NCBI RefSeq assembly: GCF_000725885.1
Contig: NZ_JODR01000018.1
Span: 248,001-312,000 of the forward strand
Origin: Streptomyces albus subsp. albus
Lineage (GTDB): Bacteria; Actinomycetota; Actinomycetes; Streptomycetales; Streptomycetaceae
Length of the DNA stretch: 64,000 nucleotides
Reading direction: 5' to 3'
A program made the translations under genes and the position numbers. Below the pieces are notes generated by a model. The model saw only the letters and a list, made by a program, of their open reading frames with translations. It was not told the origin of the DNA and ran no database searches. Positions 17,594 through 26,835 of this stretch are shown here, piece by piece (within the stretch, counting starts at the first letter, position 1; the number at the start of each line of letters is the position of its first letter).

Positions 17594-19777
17594 ATGCCCG
17601 AGACCACCGCACCTGCGACCATCCGCTGGGAGAAGGACGGCGCCGGCATCGTCACGCTGACCTTCGACGACCCGGACCAGTCGGCGAACACCATGAACGC
17701 CGCGTTCCAGGCATCGCTGACCGCCGTCGCCGACCGGCTGGAGGCCGAACGGGACGACGTACGCGGCGTCATCATGACCTCCGCCAAGAAGACGTTCTTC
17801 GCCGGCGGCGACCTGCGGCTGCTGATCCGGGCGCGCCCCGAGAACGCCCAGGAAGTCTTCGACAACAGCATGCGCATCAAGCGCGACCTGCGCCGTATCG
17901 AGACCCTCGGCGTCCCCGTCGTCGCGGCCCTCAACGGCGCGGCCCTCGGCGGCGGGCTGGAGATCGCGCTGGCCTGCCACCACCGGGTCGCCCTCGATGC
18001 GCCGGGCTCCAAAATCGGCTGCCCGGAGGCCACACTGGGCCTGCTGCCGGCGGGCGGCGGCGTCACCCGTACGGTACGGCTGCTGGGCATCGCCGACGCG
18101 CTGCTCAACGTGCTGCTCCAGGGACAGCAGTACCGCCCGGCCAGGGCCAAGGAGGTCGGGCTCGTCCACGAGGTCGTCGGCAGCCGCGAGGAGATGTTCG
18201 CGGCGGCGCGCGCCTTCATCGAGGCCAACCCCACCTCCCAGCAGCCCTGGGACGTCAAGGGCCACCGCATTCCCGGCGGGACCCCGGCCGACGCGAAGTT
18301 CGCCGAGAACCTGCCGGCCTTCCCCGCCAACCTCCGGAAGCAGACGGCCGGCGCCCCCTACCCCGCGCAGCGCAACATCCTCGCGGCGGCCGTCGAAGGC
18401 TCCCAGGTGGACTTCGAGACCGCCCAGGTGATCGAGTCGCGCTACTTCGTGGAGCTGGCCTGCGGCCAGATCTCCACCAACATGATCCAGGCGTTCTTCT
18501 TCGACCTCCAGGCCGTCAACGCCGGCCGCAGCAGGCCGGACGGTGTCGAGGAGCGAAAGGCCCGCAAGGTCGCCGTGCTCGGCGCCGGCATGATGGGCGC
18601 CGGGATCGCGTACGTGTGCGCCAAGGCGGGCATCGAGGTGGTCCTCAAGGACGTCACCCGGGAAGCGGCCGACAAGGGCAAGGCGTACTCGGCCCGGCTG
18701 CTGGACAAGGCGCTGAAGCGGGGCAGGACCACCGAGGCCGAGCGGGACGCGCTGCTGGCCCGCATCACCCCCACCACCGACCCGCAGGACGTGGCCGGCT
18801 GCGACACGGTGATCGAGGCCGTCTTCGAGGACCCGGCGCTCAAGCACAAGGTGTTCCAGGAGATCCAGCACCTCGTCGCCCCGGACGCCCTGCTGTGCTC
18901 CAACACCTCCACCCTGCCGATCACCGGCCTGGCCGAAGGGGTCGAGCGGCAGCAGGACTTCATCGGGCTGCACTTCTTCTCACCCGTCGACAAGATGCCC
19001 CTCGTGGAGATCATCAAGGGCCGGCGCACCGGGGAGGCGGCCCTGGCCCGCGCCTTCGACCTGGTGCGCCAGATCCGCAAGACCCCCATCGTCGTCAACG
19101 ACTCGCGGGGCTTCTTCACCTCGCGCGTCATCGGCCACTTCATCAACGAGGGCGTCGCGCTGCTGGCCGAGGGCGTGGATCCGGCCACCGTCGAACAGGC
19201 CGCCGCGCAGGCCGGCTACCCGGCCAAGGTGCTCTCCCTGATGGACGACCTCACCCTCACCCTGCCGCGCAGAATCCGGGACGAGACACGGCAGGCACTC
19301 CGCGCCGAGGGCAAGGACCTGCCCGCGCACCCCGCGGACGCCGTCCTGGACCGCATGGTCGACGAGTTCGGCCGCACCGGCCGCAGCGGTGGCGCGGGCT
19401 TCTACGACTACGACGAGAACGGCAAGCGCCTCGGCCTGTGGCCCGGACTGCGCGAGCACTTCACCGCACAGGGCGAGGCCCGCATCCCGTTCGCGGACAT
19501 GCAGGAGCGGATGCTCTTCGCCGAGGCGCTGGACACCGTGCGGCTGTTCGAGGAAGGCGTGCTCACCACGGTCGCCGACGCCAACATCGGCTCCATCATG
19601 GGCATCGGTTTCCCCGCCTGGACCGGCGGCGTCATCCAGTACATCAACGGCTACGAGGGCGGCCTGCCCGGATTCGTCGCCCGCGCGGGCGAGCTGCGTG
19701 AGCGCTACGGCGAAAGGTTCGCGGTCCCCGGACTGCTGGCCCGCAAGGCCGCAGCGGGCGAGACCTTCACCGACTGA
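17594..19777 (+). CDS. Bifunctional enoyl-CoA hydratase / 3-hydroxyacyl-CoA dehydrogenase (FadB/FadJ type)
   Basis: Multifunctional beta-oxidation enzyme of 727 residues. The N-terminal crotonase domain (to about residue 190) shows FAGGDLRLL and NGAALGGGLEIALAC, which build the oxyanion hole. The NAD-binding domain begins around 325 with GAGMMG at 330-335. CDTVIEAVFEDPALK, SNTSTLPI and GLHFFSPVDKMPLVEII are typical of the dehydrogenase. The C-terminal 3HCDH domain includes NDSRGFFTSRV. The ATG lies 117 bases after the thiolase stop, with GGAGACC before it. It ends at a strong hairpin shared with the MerR gene. Domain order and length match actinobacterial FadB. Confidence 0.94.
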   Translation: MPETTAPATIRWEKDGAGIVTLTFDDPDQSANTMNAAFQASLTAVADRLEAERDDVRGVIMTSAKKTFFAGGDLRLLIRARPENAQEVFDNSMRIKRDLRRIETLGVPVVAALNGAALGGGLEIALACHHRVALDAPGSKIGCPEATLGLLPAGGGVTRTVRLLGIADALLNVLLQGQQYRPARAKEVGLVHEVVGSREEMFAAARAFIEANPTSQQPWDVKGHRIPGGTPADAKFAENLPAFPANLRKQTAGAPYPAQRNILAAAVEGSQVDFETAQVIESRYFVELACGQISTNMIQAFFFDLQAVNAGRSRPDGVEERKARKVAVLGAGMMGAGIAYVCAKAGIEVVLKDVTREAADKGKAYSARLLDKALKRGRTTEAERDALLARITPTTDPQDVAGCDTVIEAVFEDPALKHKVFQEIQHLVAPDALLCSNTSTLPITGLAEGVERQQDFIGLHFFSPVDKMPLVEIIKGRRTGEAALARAFDLVRQIRKTPIVVNDSRGFFTSRVIGHFINEGVALLAEGVDPATVEQAAAQAGYPAKVLSLMDDLTLTLPRRIRDETRQALRAEGKDLPAHPADAVLDRMVDEFGRTGRSGGAGFYDYDENGKRLGLWPGLREHFTAQGEARIPFADMQERMLFAEALDTVRLFEEGVLTTVADANIGSIMGIGFPAWTGGVIQYINGYEGGLPGFVARAGELRERYGERFAVPGLLARKAAAGETFTD

Positions 19778-19796
19778 CCGGCCGCACGCACCGCCT

Positions 19797-19830
19797 GGCC
19801 GGCCCCGCCGTCACCCGGCGGGGCCCGGCC
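19797..19830. terminator. Hairpin between fadB-type and merR-type genes
   Basis: GGCCGGCCCCGCCG and CGGCGGGGCCCGGCC pair over 14 base pairs with one bulged base and a five-base loop. It sits between two convergent stop codons; the right arm encodes the last residues of the MerR-type protein. It would serve both directions. Confidence 0.65.
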
Positions 19831-20581
19831 GCGGCGCGGTCTCGCCGGGGAAGACCTCGCGCAGCTCCTCCTTCATCGACCGCTGGAACGCCGTCACCAG
19901 GGCCTGCACCACCATGGGCTGCATATGCGCGGACAGCGCCTTCATCCGCTCCCGCCGCTCCCCGTCCGGCTCCCGCTCCCGGTAGGGCTCCCACACCTCC
20001 TGCTTGAACAGCCGGCTCAGCTCCCGTGCCGCGGCCCGGGCGTGGTCCAGCATCACCTCGCGGGCCGCCAGGATCGCCTCCTGCGAGATCGGCACGTCCA
20101 GCAGCCGCACCCCCAGCTGCACCAGTGCCGGATCGACCCGGAAGACGTCGGGGTCGTCCGTACGGCCGAGCACGCTCATCGCCTCCAGCCGCTCGAGGTC
20201 GTCATCGGTCAGCCGGCGCCCGACCCGTCGCTCCAGCTGCTCACGCGTCGACTCGTCCACCGTGTCCGGCATCCAGGAGGCGACCACCGCCCGGTGGATG
20301 GCCAGATCGTGGGCGCTGATGTCGTCGGGGAGCCGCTGGAGATAGCGTTCGATCGCCGCCAGCGTCATGCCCTGGTTCTGGAGCTCTTCTATGAGGGCCA
20401 GCCGGGAGAGGTGCTCGGGACCGTAGCGGCCCACGCGGCGGGGTCCGATCGTGGGCGGGGGCAGCAGGCCCCGGGTGCTGTAGAAGCGGATCGTGCGGAC
20501 CGTCACGCCCGCGCGGGCCGCGAGCTGGTCGACGGTGAGCTGGTCGGTGAGCTCCTGGGCCGTTCCGTCCTGCCGCGCCAT
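19811..20581 (-). CDS. MerR-family regulator next to beta-oxidation genes
   Basis: DNA-binding protein of 256 residues with an N-terminal MerR helix-turn-helix: LTVDQLAARAGVTVRTIRFY, then TRGLLPPPTIGPRRVGRYG and a helical region LSRLALIEELQNQGMTLAAIERYL. The remaining 150 residues are mostly helical and are not the metal-binding type, so an acyl-CoA or other organic ligand is likely. The ATG is chosen because GAGGGG stands eight bases upstream. It converges on the FadB-type gene and is divergent from the acyl-CoA synthetase, which suggests it controls one or both. A short palindrome ACAGTATTGCTGT lies between the divergent starts. Ligand and targets are inferred from position only. Confidence 0.86.
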   Translation of the reverse strand: MARQDGTAQELTDQLTVDQLAARAGVTVRTIRFYSTRGLLPPPTIGPRRVGRYGPEHLSRLALIEELQNQGMTLAAIERYLQRLPDDISAHDLAIHRAVVASWMPDTVDESTREQLERRVGRRLTDDDLERLEAMSVLGRTDDPDVFRVDPALVQLGVRLLDVPISQEAILAAREVMLDHARAAARELSRLFKQEVWEPYREREPDGERRERMKALSAHMQPMVVQALVTAFQRSMKEELREVFPGETAPRPGPAG

Positions 20582-20642
20582 CTGCCGCACCCCTCTCACC
20601 GCCGCACCGCCGGGGTGCCGGCACCGTCCGATCCCGTTCAAC

Positions 20643-20655
20643 AGTATTGCTGTCT
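20643..20655. promoter_or_regulatory. Short palindrome in the merR-fadD divergent region
   Basis: ACAGTATTGCTGT (4-base arms, 5-base centre) is the only A/T-containing symmetrical element in the 129-base gap between the MerR-type gene and the acyl-CoA synthetase. MerR proteins often bind such dyads between -35 and -10. The arms are short, so this remains a weak proposal. Confidence 0.3.
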
Positions 20656-20710
20656 CACCACTCCTGTGAAACCGTCGGACGGCGGGCGGACACCAGACCC
20701 CGGAGGCGTG

Positions 20711-22549
20711 ATGACCACACTGCTGCGACTCCCCGGTACGCACCCCGCCGAGCTGACCGTTCCGGACCTCCTGCTGCGCAACGCACAGGACCACGGCGCA
20801 CTGCCGGCCCTCACCTGGTACGCCGCCGACGGCACGGCCACCACCCTCACCTGGTCCGAGGCCAGGCACCGTGTCGTCGAGGTCGCCGCCGGACTCGCGG
20901 CACTGGGCGTCGCACCCGGCGACCACGTGCTGCTCATGATGGGCAACCGTCCCGAGCACTGGCTCACCGACCTCGCCCTCGTCCATCTGGGTGCCGTCCC
21001 CGTCTCCGTCTACCGGACGGCGGCACCCGAACAGATCGCCCACATCGCCCGGCACAGCCGCGCCGCGCTCGCCGTCGTCGGCGACGCCGAGGAGCGGGCC
21101 CGCTGGGAGCCCCTGCTGGCGCCGTCGGGGGGCGGGCCGGACGGGACGCCGCCCACCGGGCTGCGGCGTCTCGTGGTGGCCGACGAGGACGCCGTGGGCC
21201 CCCACACCGCCTTCAGCCGGCTGCCCCGCCCCGAGGACACGTCCGCCGTCGAGGAGAGCCGGCGCCGGGTGCGGGCCGGGCAGCCGGTGACCGTCGTCTA
21301 CACCTCGGGCACCACCGGCGACCCCAAAGGGGTGGTCATCAGCCACCGGAACGTCATCCTCAACGGGATCGCGCTCGACAAGGTCACCGAGCTGCCCGAC
21401 CACGCCGCGCACATCTGCTACCTGCCGTTCGCCCACATAGCCGAGCGCATGCTGGGCATCTACCTGCCCCTGCTGCGGGCCTCCCACGTGCACCTGTGCG
21501 CCGACCCCGCCGAGGTCACCACGCTGGTCCGCGCACTGCGTCCCGCGCAGTTCTTCGGCGTGCCCCGCATCTGGGAGAAGTGCGCCGCCGCCCTGCGCAC
21601 CGCCCTCGACGCCCTCCCGGCCGGGCAGCGCGCAGCCCTGGAGGAGGCCGGACGGACCGCGCGCGCCCACCTCCGCTGCCGGGAGGAGGGCCGCACGCCG
21701 CCGCCCGCACTGGAAGCCGCATGGGAACAGGCCCGGCGCGACGTGCTCGCACCCGTACTGGCCCGGGCGGGGTTCGACCGGCTGGTGTGGGCAGCCAGCG
21801 CGTCCGCGCCCCTGCCGCCCGGCGTGCTCGACTTCTTCGCGGGCCTCGGCCTGCCGGTCATGGACGCCTGGGGGCTGACCGAGACCAGCGGGGCCCTCAC
21901 CCTCAACGGCCCCCGCGCCTTCCGGCTGGGCTCCGTGGGCCGGCCGCTGGAGGGCACCGAGGTCCGCACGGCGCCCGACGGCGAGATAGAGGTCCGCGGC
22001 GTCACCCTCTTCGAGGGCTATCTGCGCCCCGACGGCTCCGTCGAGCCCGGTACCGACGCCGACGGCTGGTTCGCCACCGGCGATCTGGGCCGCGTCGACG
22101 AGGACGGCTACCTGTGGGTGACGGACCGCAAGAAGGAGATGATCGTCACCTCCACCGGCAAGAACGTCTCGCCCGCGCTGGTGGAGAACATCCTCAAGGA
22201 GCACCCGCTGATCGGGCAGGCCATGGTGTACGGCGACGGCCGCTCCTACCTCGTCGCCCTCCTGGTGCTCGACGGCGAGGCCGCTGCGTCCTGGGCGGCC
22301 GGTCACGGCGTGGACGCGGACACCGGCACCCTGGCCGCGCACCCCGGACTGCGCGCCGAGATCGACCGCGCGGTCGCCGCCGCCAACGCCCGCCTCAACC
22401 GCACCGAACAGGTCAAACGCCACCGGCTGTTGGAGCAGGAATGGAGCCCGGCGACCGGTGAGCTGACGCCCTCGCTCAAGCTGCGCCGCCGGGTGATCGC
22501 GGCTCGTTACCGGCGGGAAATCGACGGACTCTACGAAGATCAGGTGTGA
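20711..22549 (+). CDS. Long-chain acyl-CoA synthetase (FadD-like AMP-ligase)
   Basis: ANL-family ligase of 612 residues that activates fatty acids with ATP and CoA. The AMP-binding P-loop starts at Y197 (YTSGTTGDPKGVVISH). The A5-type motif WGLTETSGA, GDLGRVDEDGYLWVTDRKKEMI and the C-terminal lysine region SLKLRRR are also seen. STGKNVSPALVEN belongs to the bacterial long-chain (FAA1/FadD15-type) group. The ATG has GGAGG four bases upstream. It is divergent from the MerR-type gene and supplies the substrate for the beta-oxidation operon to its left. Confidence 0.92.
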   Translation: MTTLLRLPGTHPAELTVPDLLLRNAQDHGALPALTWYAADGTATTLTWSEARHRVVEVAAGLAALGVAPGDHVLLMMGNRPEHWLTDLALVHLGAVPVSVYRTAAPEQIAHIARHSRAALAVVGDAEERARWEPLLAPSGGGPDGTPPTGLRRLVVADEDAVGPHTAFSRLPRPEDTSAVEESRRRVRAGQPVTVVYTSGTTGDPKGVVISHRNVILNGIALDKVTELPDHAAHICYLPFAHIAERMLGIYLPLLRASHVHLCADPAEVTTLVRALRPAQFFGVPRIWEKCAAALRTALDALPAGQRAALEEAGRTARAHLRCREEGRTPPPALEAAWEQARRDVLAPVLARAGFDRLVWAASASAPLPPGVLDFFAGLGLPVMDAWGLTETSGALTLNGPRAFRLGSVGRPLEGTEVRTAPDGEIEVRGVTLFEGYLRPDGSVEPGTDADGWFATGDLGRVDEDGYLWVTDRKKEMIVTSTGKNVSPALVENILKEHPLIGQAMVYGDGRSYLVALLVLDGEAAASWAAGHGVDADTGTLAAHPGLRAEIDRAVAAANARLNRTEQVKRHRLLEQEWSPATGELTPSLKLRRRVIAARYRREIDGLYEDQV

Positions 22550-22561
22550 GAAGTTCCCTGG

Positions 22562-22577
22562 TGTGATCTCCGTCACC
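22562..22577. promoter_or_regulatory. Crp-like binding site
   Basis: TGTGA-TCTCCG-TCACC matches the CRP pattern TGTGAN6TCACA in nine of ten defined positions. It also fits the GTG(N)6GNCAC pattern I recall for Streptomyces Crp. It lies 13 bases after the synthetase stop and about 105 bases before the permease start, a sensible place to control the permease. Confidence 0.45.
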
Positions 22578-22682
22578 GCATGGATGGCCCTTGAAGGGTT
22601 AGGTGACGCCTTGGTCCGCAGCCGTGATCACGGCGGCCGTCGGCCCGGCAGAGCCCGTTATCCAGAGTGAGTTGGATCAATC

Positions 22683-24185
22683 GTGAGCAACGACGTCGTC
22701 CAGGACGCCACCCCCCAGCCCGGCGGTGGCGACCGGGTCGCAGCGCCTTCCCCGCACGGAACGGCCAAGGACGCCGGTGACACCGGCTACAGCAAGGACC
22801 TCAAAGCCCGCCACATCAACATGATCGCCATCGGCGGGGCGATCGGAACCGGTCTCTTCCTCGGCGCCGGCGGGCGCCTCGCCTCGGCGGGCCCCGCGCT
22901 CGCCCTCGCCTACGCCGTCTGCGGCCTCTTCGCCTTCTTCGTCGTCAAGGCGCTGGGCGAACTGGTGCTGCACCGGCCCTCCTCCGGCTCCTTCGTCTCC
23001 TACTCGCGGGAGTTCCTCGGCGAGAAGGGCGCCTACGTCGCCGGCTGGATGTACTTCCTCAACTGGTCCACCACCGGTATCGCGGACATCACCGCCATCG
23101 CCCTCTACACCCACTACTGGAGCTTCTTCACCGACATCCCGCAGTGGGTGCTCGCGCTGATCGCGCTGGCCGTGGTGCTGGCCATCAACATGATCTCGGT
23201 GAAGATCTTCGGCGAGCTGGAGTTCTGGTTCGCGGTGATCAAGGTGGCCGCACTGGTGATCTTCATGATCATCGGCATCGTGCTGCTGGCCACCCAGCAC
23301 CCGGTGGACGGCGCCGCCCCGGGCCTGGCCAACCTCACCGACCACGGCGGCATCTTCCCCGAGGGTCTGATGCCCGTCGTCATCGTCATGCAGGGCGTCG
23401 TCTTCGCCTACTCCTGCGTCGAGCTGGTCGGTGTGACCGCGGGCGAGACCGCCGAGCCGCACAAGGTGGTCCCCAAGGCCGTCAACGCCATCATGTGGCG
23501 CGTCGGCTTCTTCTACGTCGGCTCCGTGGTGCTGCTGGCGCTGCTGCTGCCGTGGAACCAGTACAAGGACGGCCAGAGCCCCTTCGTGACCGTCCTGTCG
23601 AAGCTCGGCGTGGACGGCGCGGGCGACATCATGAACCTCGTCGTGCTGACCGCCGCCATGTCCAGCCTCAACTCCGGGCTGTACTCCACGGGGCGCATCC
23701 TGCGCTCCATGGCCGTGGCCGGGTCCGCGCCGAAGTTCACCGCCCGGATGAATTCCAGCCAGGTGCCCTACGGCGGCATCCTGCTGACCTCCGCGGTCTG
23801 CGTCGTCGGCGTCGGCCTCAACTACGTGGTGCCCGGCAAGGCGTTCGAGATCGTGCTGAACATCGCCGCGCTCGGCATCATCAGCACCTGGTGCACGATC
23901 ATGCTCTGTCACTGGGTGTTCGTGCGCCGGGCCAAGGCCGGGCTGGTCGAGCGGCCCGCGTTCCGGCTGCCGTTCTCGCCCGTCACCGAGTGGGTGACCA
24001 TCGCCTTCCTGCTCGGCGTCGTCGCCCTGATGTGGAACGACCCCGAGGTGGGACGGCGCACCGTGATGCTCATTCCGCTGATCGCCGTCGCGCTGGTCGC
24101 CGGATGGTTCGCAGTGCGCGGCCGGGTCAACGCCGCGGCGGCCGAACGGGAAGCCGCCGCCGCGGGCGAGCCGGCACGCGAGTGA
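22683..24185 (+). CDS. Amino-acid permease, APC superfamily (L-asparagine permease-like)
   Basis: Integral membrane protein of 500 residues with about 12 transmembrane helices, driven by proton symport. The first helix region ([23 protein letters not shown]) is the APC/AAT substrate-binding signature. [25 protein letters not shown] and [20 protein letters not shown] are conserved in this family. The overall pattern resembles AnsP/GABA-permease-type carriers; asparagine is a guess from similarity. The start is a GTG with only a weak ribosome site (GAGTGAG). It is monocistronic, with a Crp-like site upstream and a strong terminator downstream. Confidence 0.88.
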   Translation: MSNDVVQDATPQPGGGDRVAAPSPHGTAKDAGDTGYSKDLKARHINMIAIGGAIGTGLFLGAGGRLASAGPALALAYAVCGLFAFFVVKALGELVLHRPSSGSFVSYSREFLGEKGAYVAGWMYFLNWSTTGIADITAIALYTHYWSFFTDIPQWVLALIALAVVLAINMISVKIFGELEFWFAVIKVAALVIFMIIGIVLLATQHPVDGAAPGLANLTDHGGIFPEGLMPVVIVMQGVVFAYSCVELVGVTAGETAEPHKVVPKAVNAIMWRVGFFYVGSVVLLALLLPWNQYKDGQSPFVTVLSKLGVDGAGDIMNLVVLTAAMSSLNSGLYSTGRILRSMAVAGSAPKFTARMNSSQVPYGGILLTSAVCVVGVGLNYVVPGKAFEIVLNIAALGIISTWCTIMLCHWVFVRRAKAGLVERPAFRLPFSPVTEWVTIAFLLGVVALMWNDPEVGRRTVMLIPLIAVALVAGWFAVRGRVNAAAAEREAAAAGEPARE

Positions 24186-24206
24186 CGAAGCGGACGGCAC
24201 CCGGAT

Positions 24207-24272
24207 GACGACGTGGGGCCCCGTCCCTCCTCCCGGCTCTCGCACGGGGAGAGGGCGGGGCCCCACGTCGTC
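24207..24272. terminator. Bidirectional terminator with perfect 17-bp stem
   Basis: GACGACGTGGGGCCCCG (24207-24223) and CGGGGCCCCACGTCGTC (24256-24272) are exact reverse complements around a 32-base loop. The loop can pair further (CCCTC with GAGGG). The hairpin lies between the convergent ends of the permease and the last P450 of the conservon. Confidence 0.88.
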
Positions 24273-24274
24273 GG

Positions 24275-25546
24275 TCAGTGCAGGAAGACCGGCAGTTCGT
24301 ACAGCTCGTTCTGGGTGACCGCCGGCTTGTTGCGCAGCTCTTCCGGCGCGACGGCCGGCGACAGGGCGGGGTACCGCTCGAAGAGCGCGGGCAGCGCCAC
24401 CAGGGCCTCCAGCCGGGACAGCGGGGCCCCCGGGCACACATGGGGGCCGTGCCCGAAGGAGAGGTGCCGCGTCGGCGTGCGGGTCACATCGAAGTGCCCG
24501 GCGTCCGGCCCGTGCTGCCGCTCGTCCCGGCCGATGGCACCGTAGGCGATGATCACGGCGTCGCCCTCGCGGATCACCGTGCCGTCCACCTCGACGTCCT
24601 CGGTGGCGAACCGGATGAGCACGTGCGTGACGGGCGGGTCCCAGCGCAGCGTCTCCTCGATCGCCGCCTCCCAGCTCACCTCGCCGGAGCGGACGAGGGC
24701 GAGCTGCCCCGGGTGGGTGAGCAGGGCCCGCACGGCGCTGACGATGAGGCTGATGGTGGTCTCGTGCCCCGCCGTGATCAGCACCTGCACGGTGGCGACG
24801 ATCTCCTCGTCGCTGAGCGAGTCGCCCTCCTCGGCGGCGGCCAGCAATGCGCTGGTCAGATCGTCGCCCGGGTTCCGCCGCTTCTCCGCGACGATCGCGG
24901 TGAACAGCTCCGCCAGCTCCGCGATGACCGCCTGCACCTCGGCACCGGGTGTGACGCTGCTGAAGAAGCCGTCGTACAGGGTGCGCAGCCGCGGGATCTG
25001 CGCGGTGTCGACGCCCACCAGCTCGCCGATCACGGCCATGGGCAGCGGATGGGCGTAGGCGGCCTTGAGATCGACACGCCCCTCGGCGTCCGCCTGCCCG
25101 GCCAGGCCGTCGAGGAGCCGGCGGGTGATCTCCTCGATGCGCGGACGCATCGCGGCCACCCGGCGGGGAGTGAGGGCCTGCGCGGTGAGCGAGCGCAGCC
25201 GGCGGTGCTCGGTCCCGTCGAAGGTGAGCATGCTGGGGCCGGGGTCGGCCAGCCCGATCAGCGGCCACGTCGAGGGGATCTCCCCCCGCCGCCAGGCGGC
25301 CCAGTGCGCGATGTCCTTCACCAGCCGGGTGTCGGTCAGCAGCCGGCGGGCCTCCGCGTGCCGGGTGACCGCCCACACCGGGACTCCGCCCGGCAGTTCG
25401 ACGGCGGCCACCGGACCGGCGGCCCGCAACCGGGCGCCCTCGCCCGCCAGGTCACGGACCAGCGGATCGAGGGCGATCGGCTCGGAGGCGGTGCCGGGCC
25501 GGGGACCGGGGTCATCGCCCGAGCCCGTGACGGGGCACGGGGTCAC
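24275..25546 (-). CDS. Cytochrome P450, CYP154-like, of the conservon
   Basis: Bacterial class I P450 of 423 residues. The I-helix oxygen-binding motif is ITAGHETT, the K-helix ExxR is EETLRW, and the heme loop FGHGPHVCPG carries the thiolate C371. The GTG start overlaps the stop of the previous P450 (GTGA), which rules out the longer upstream frame. Conservons in Streptomyces often end in a CYP157-CYP154 pair, and this gene occupies the CYP154 place. No ferredoxin or reductase gene is adjacent, so electrons must come from elsewhere. Substrate unknown. Confidence 0.9.
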   Translation of the reverse strand: MTPCPVTGSGDDPGPRPGTASEPIALDPLVRDLAGEGARLRAAGPVAAVELPGGVPVWAVTRHAEARRLLTDTRLVKDIAHWAAWRRGEIPSTWPLIGLADPGPSMLTFDGTEHRRLRSLTAQALTPRRVAAMRPRIEEITRRLLDGLAGQADAEGRVDLKAAYAHPLPMAVIGELVGVDTAQIPRLRTLYDGFFSSVTPGAEVQAVIAELAELFTAIVAEKRRNPGDDLTSALLAAAEEGDSLSDEEIVATVQVLITAGHETTISLIVSAVRALLTHPGQLALVRSGEVSWEAAIEETLRWDPPVTHVLIRFATEDVEVDGTVIREGDAVIIAYGAIGRDERQHGPDAGHFDVTRTPTRHLSFGHGPHVCPGAPLSRLEALVALPALFERYPALSPAVAPEELRNKPAVTQNELYELPVFLH

Positions 25547-26835
25547 CGCAGGCCCCCGGCGGTGCGCGTCGGTGTGGGGGTGAAGCGGACCGGCAGCGAC
25601 TCCAGGCCGCGCAGGAAAGGCGAGGGCCGCCACACCAGGGCCTGCGGGCTGACGGCGAGATCCACGTCGGGCAGCCGGTCCACCAGGACCTCGATGCCGG
25701 TGCGGGCGATGCCCTCGGCGATGTCCTGCGCCGGGTAGGGGCAGCGGTGGTCGCCGTGCCCGAAGGAGAGGAAGGCGTTGTTGCCGCTGGTGAACACCGT
25801 GCGGTCGGGCCGCACCTGGGGGTCGCCGTTGGCCGCGGCGAAGCTGAGCATCAGCAGATCACCGGCGGCGATGTGACGGCCGGCGATCTGGGTGTCGCGG
25901 GTCGCCCACCGGCCGGCGATGTTCTGGCAGGGGGTGTCCTCCCACAGCACCTCGTTCATGGCCTCGGCCACGCTGTGCCGCCCGCCGGACAGGGAGGCGG
26001 CGAACCGGTCGTCGGTGAGCATCAGCCGCAGCGAGTTGCCGATCCAGTCGGCGGTCGGCTGGTGGCCCGCGATGATGTTGACCATCATGTCCTCGACGAT
26101 CTCCTCGAAGGAGAACCCGTCGGCGAAGTCGTGGTGCAGCATGCGGGAGGCCACCCCGGCGGCCGGGTTCGTACGCCGTGAGGCCAGCAGCGTGCTCATG
26201 GCCGCCTTGACCGTGTCGCGGCCCGCCAGCGCGCCCTCGCCGCCGTCCACCAGATCGTTGATGCTCGGCACCAGGTCGTGGCCCTCCTTGTCGGAGAAGC
26301 CGTAGAGCCGGGCCAGCACCAGCGCGGGCAGCACCTTGGCGTACTCCGCGATCAGATCGGCCGAGCCGCGTCCGCACAGCTCGTCGATCAGCCGGTCCGC
26401 GAACTGTTCGGCGTGGGCGCGCAGTTCGAACTGGTCCACGGCGGCCAGGGCCTCGCTCACCAGCGCCGAGCGCCGTTGGTGCCGCTCGCCCACGGTGTAG
26501 AGGATGGACGGCTGTTTGCCGACCATCGGCAGCAGCGGCCAGTCGTCGGGGATGTTGGGCCACTGGTTCCACAGCCCCGAGTCGCGGCTGAAGAGCACCG
26601 GATCGGAGCTGATCTGGTGCAGTTCCCGGTAGCCGAGCACCAGCCAGCAGGGCACGTCGCCGGGCAGGACGACCGGGGCGAGCGGGCCGTGCTGCTCGTA
26701 CATCTCGCGGTACAGGCGGGCGCGGTCGTCGTTCTGGAAGCGCGGCCCGAGCAGGGGCATGGCCTCGTCGGACGGGTGCGCGGGGCAGCCGGGCGGCGGA
26801 GCGGAGGGCGAGGTGTGGTGCTGAGCCGATGTCAC
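25543..26835 (-). CDS. Cytochrome P450, CYP157-like, lacking the ExxR arginine
   Basis: P450 of 430 residues with the heme loop FGHGDHRCPYP (thiolate C365) and the I-helix AGHQPTADW. In the K helix, where nearly all P450s have ExxR, it reads E295-V-L-W298, so tryptophan replaces the arginine. Loss of this motif is a known mark of the CYP157 family of Streptomyces conservons. The GTG overlaps the stop of the GTPase gene (GTGA), which fixes the start. The ERR-triad salt bridge that shapes the heme pocket must therefore be replaced. Function is not known; a sensory or redox role alongside the GTPase is possible. Confidence 0.9.
   Translation of the reverse strand: MTSAQHHTSPSAPPPGCPAHPSDEAMPLLGPRFQNDDRARLYREMYEQHGPLAPVVLPGDVPCWLVLGYRELHQISSDPVLFSRDSGLWNQWPNIPDDWPLLPMVGKQPSILYTVGERHQRRSALVSEALAAVDQFELRAHAEQFADRLIDELCGRGSADLIAEYAKVLPALVLARLYGFSDKEGHDLVPSINDLVDGGEGALAGRDTVKAAMSTLLASRRTNPAAGVASRMLHHDFADGFSFEEIVEDMMVNIIAGHQPTADWIGNSLRLMLTDDRFAASLSGGRHSVAEAMNEVLWEDTPCQNIAGRWATRDTQIAGRHIAAGDLLMLSFAAANGDPQVRPDRTVFTSGNNAFLSFGHGDHRCPYPAQDIAEGIARTGIEVLVDRLPDVDLAVSPQALVWRPSPFLRGLESLPVRFTPTPTRTAGGLR

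Noticed and set aside
16268..18973. 901-codon minus-strand frame opposite thiolase and FadB-type genes
   Set aside because: It mirrors the coding frames of two well-supported enzymes and its composition (G, V, D, R, H runs) is that of an antisense shadow.
22677..25376. 899-codon minus-strand frame across permease and P450
   Set aside because: It passes through the perfect terminator stem and the opposite strand of a 12-helix permease; no protein-like motifs are seen.
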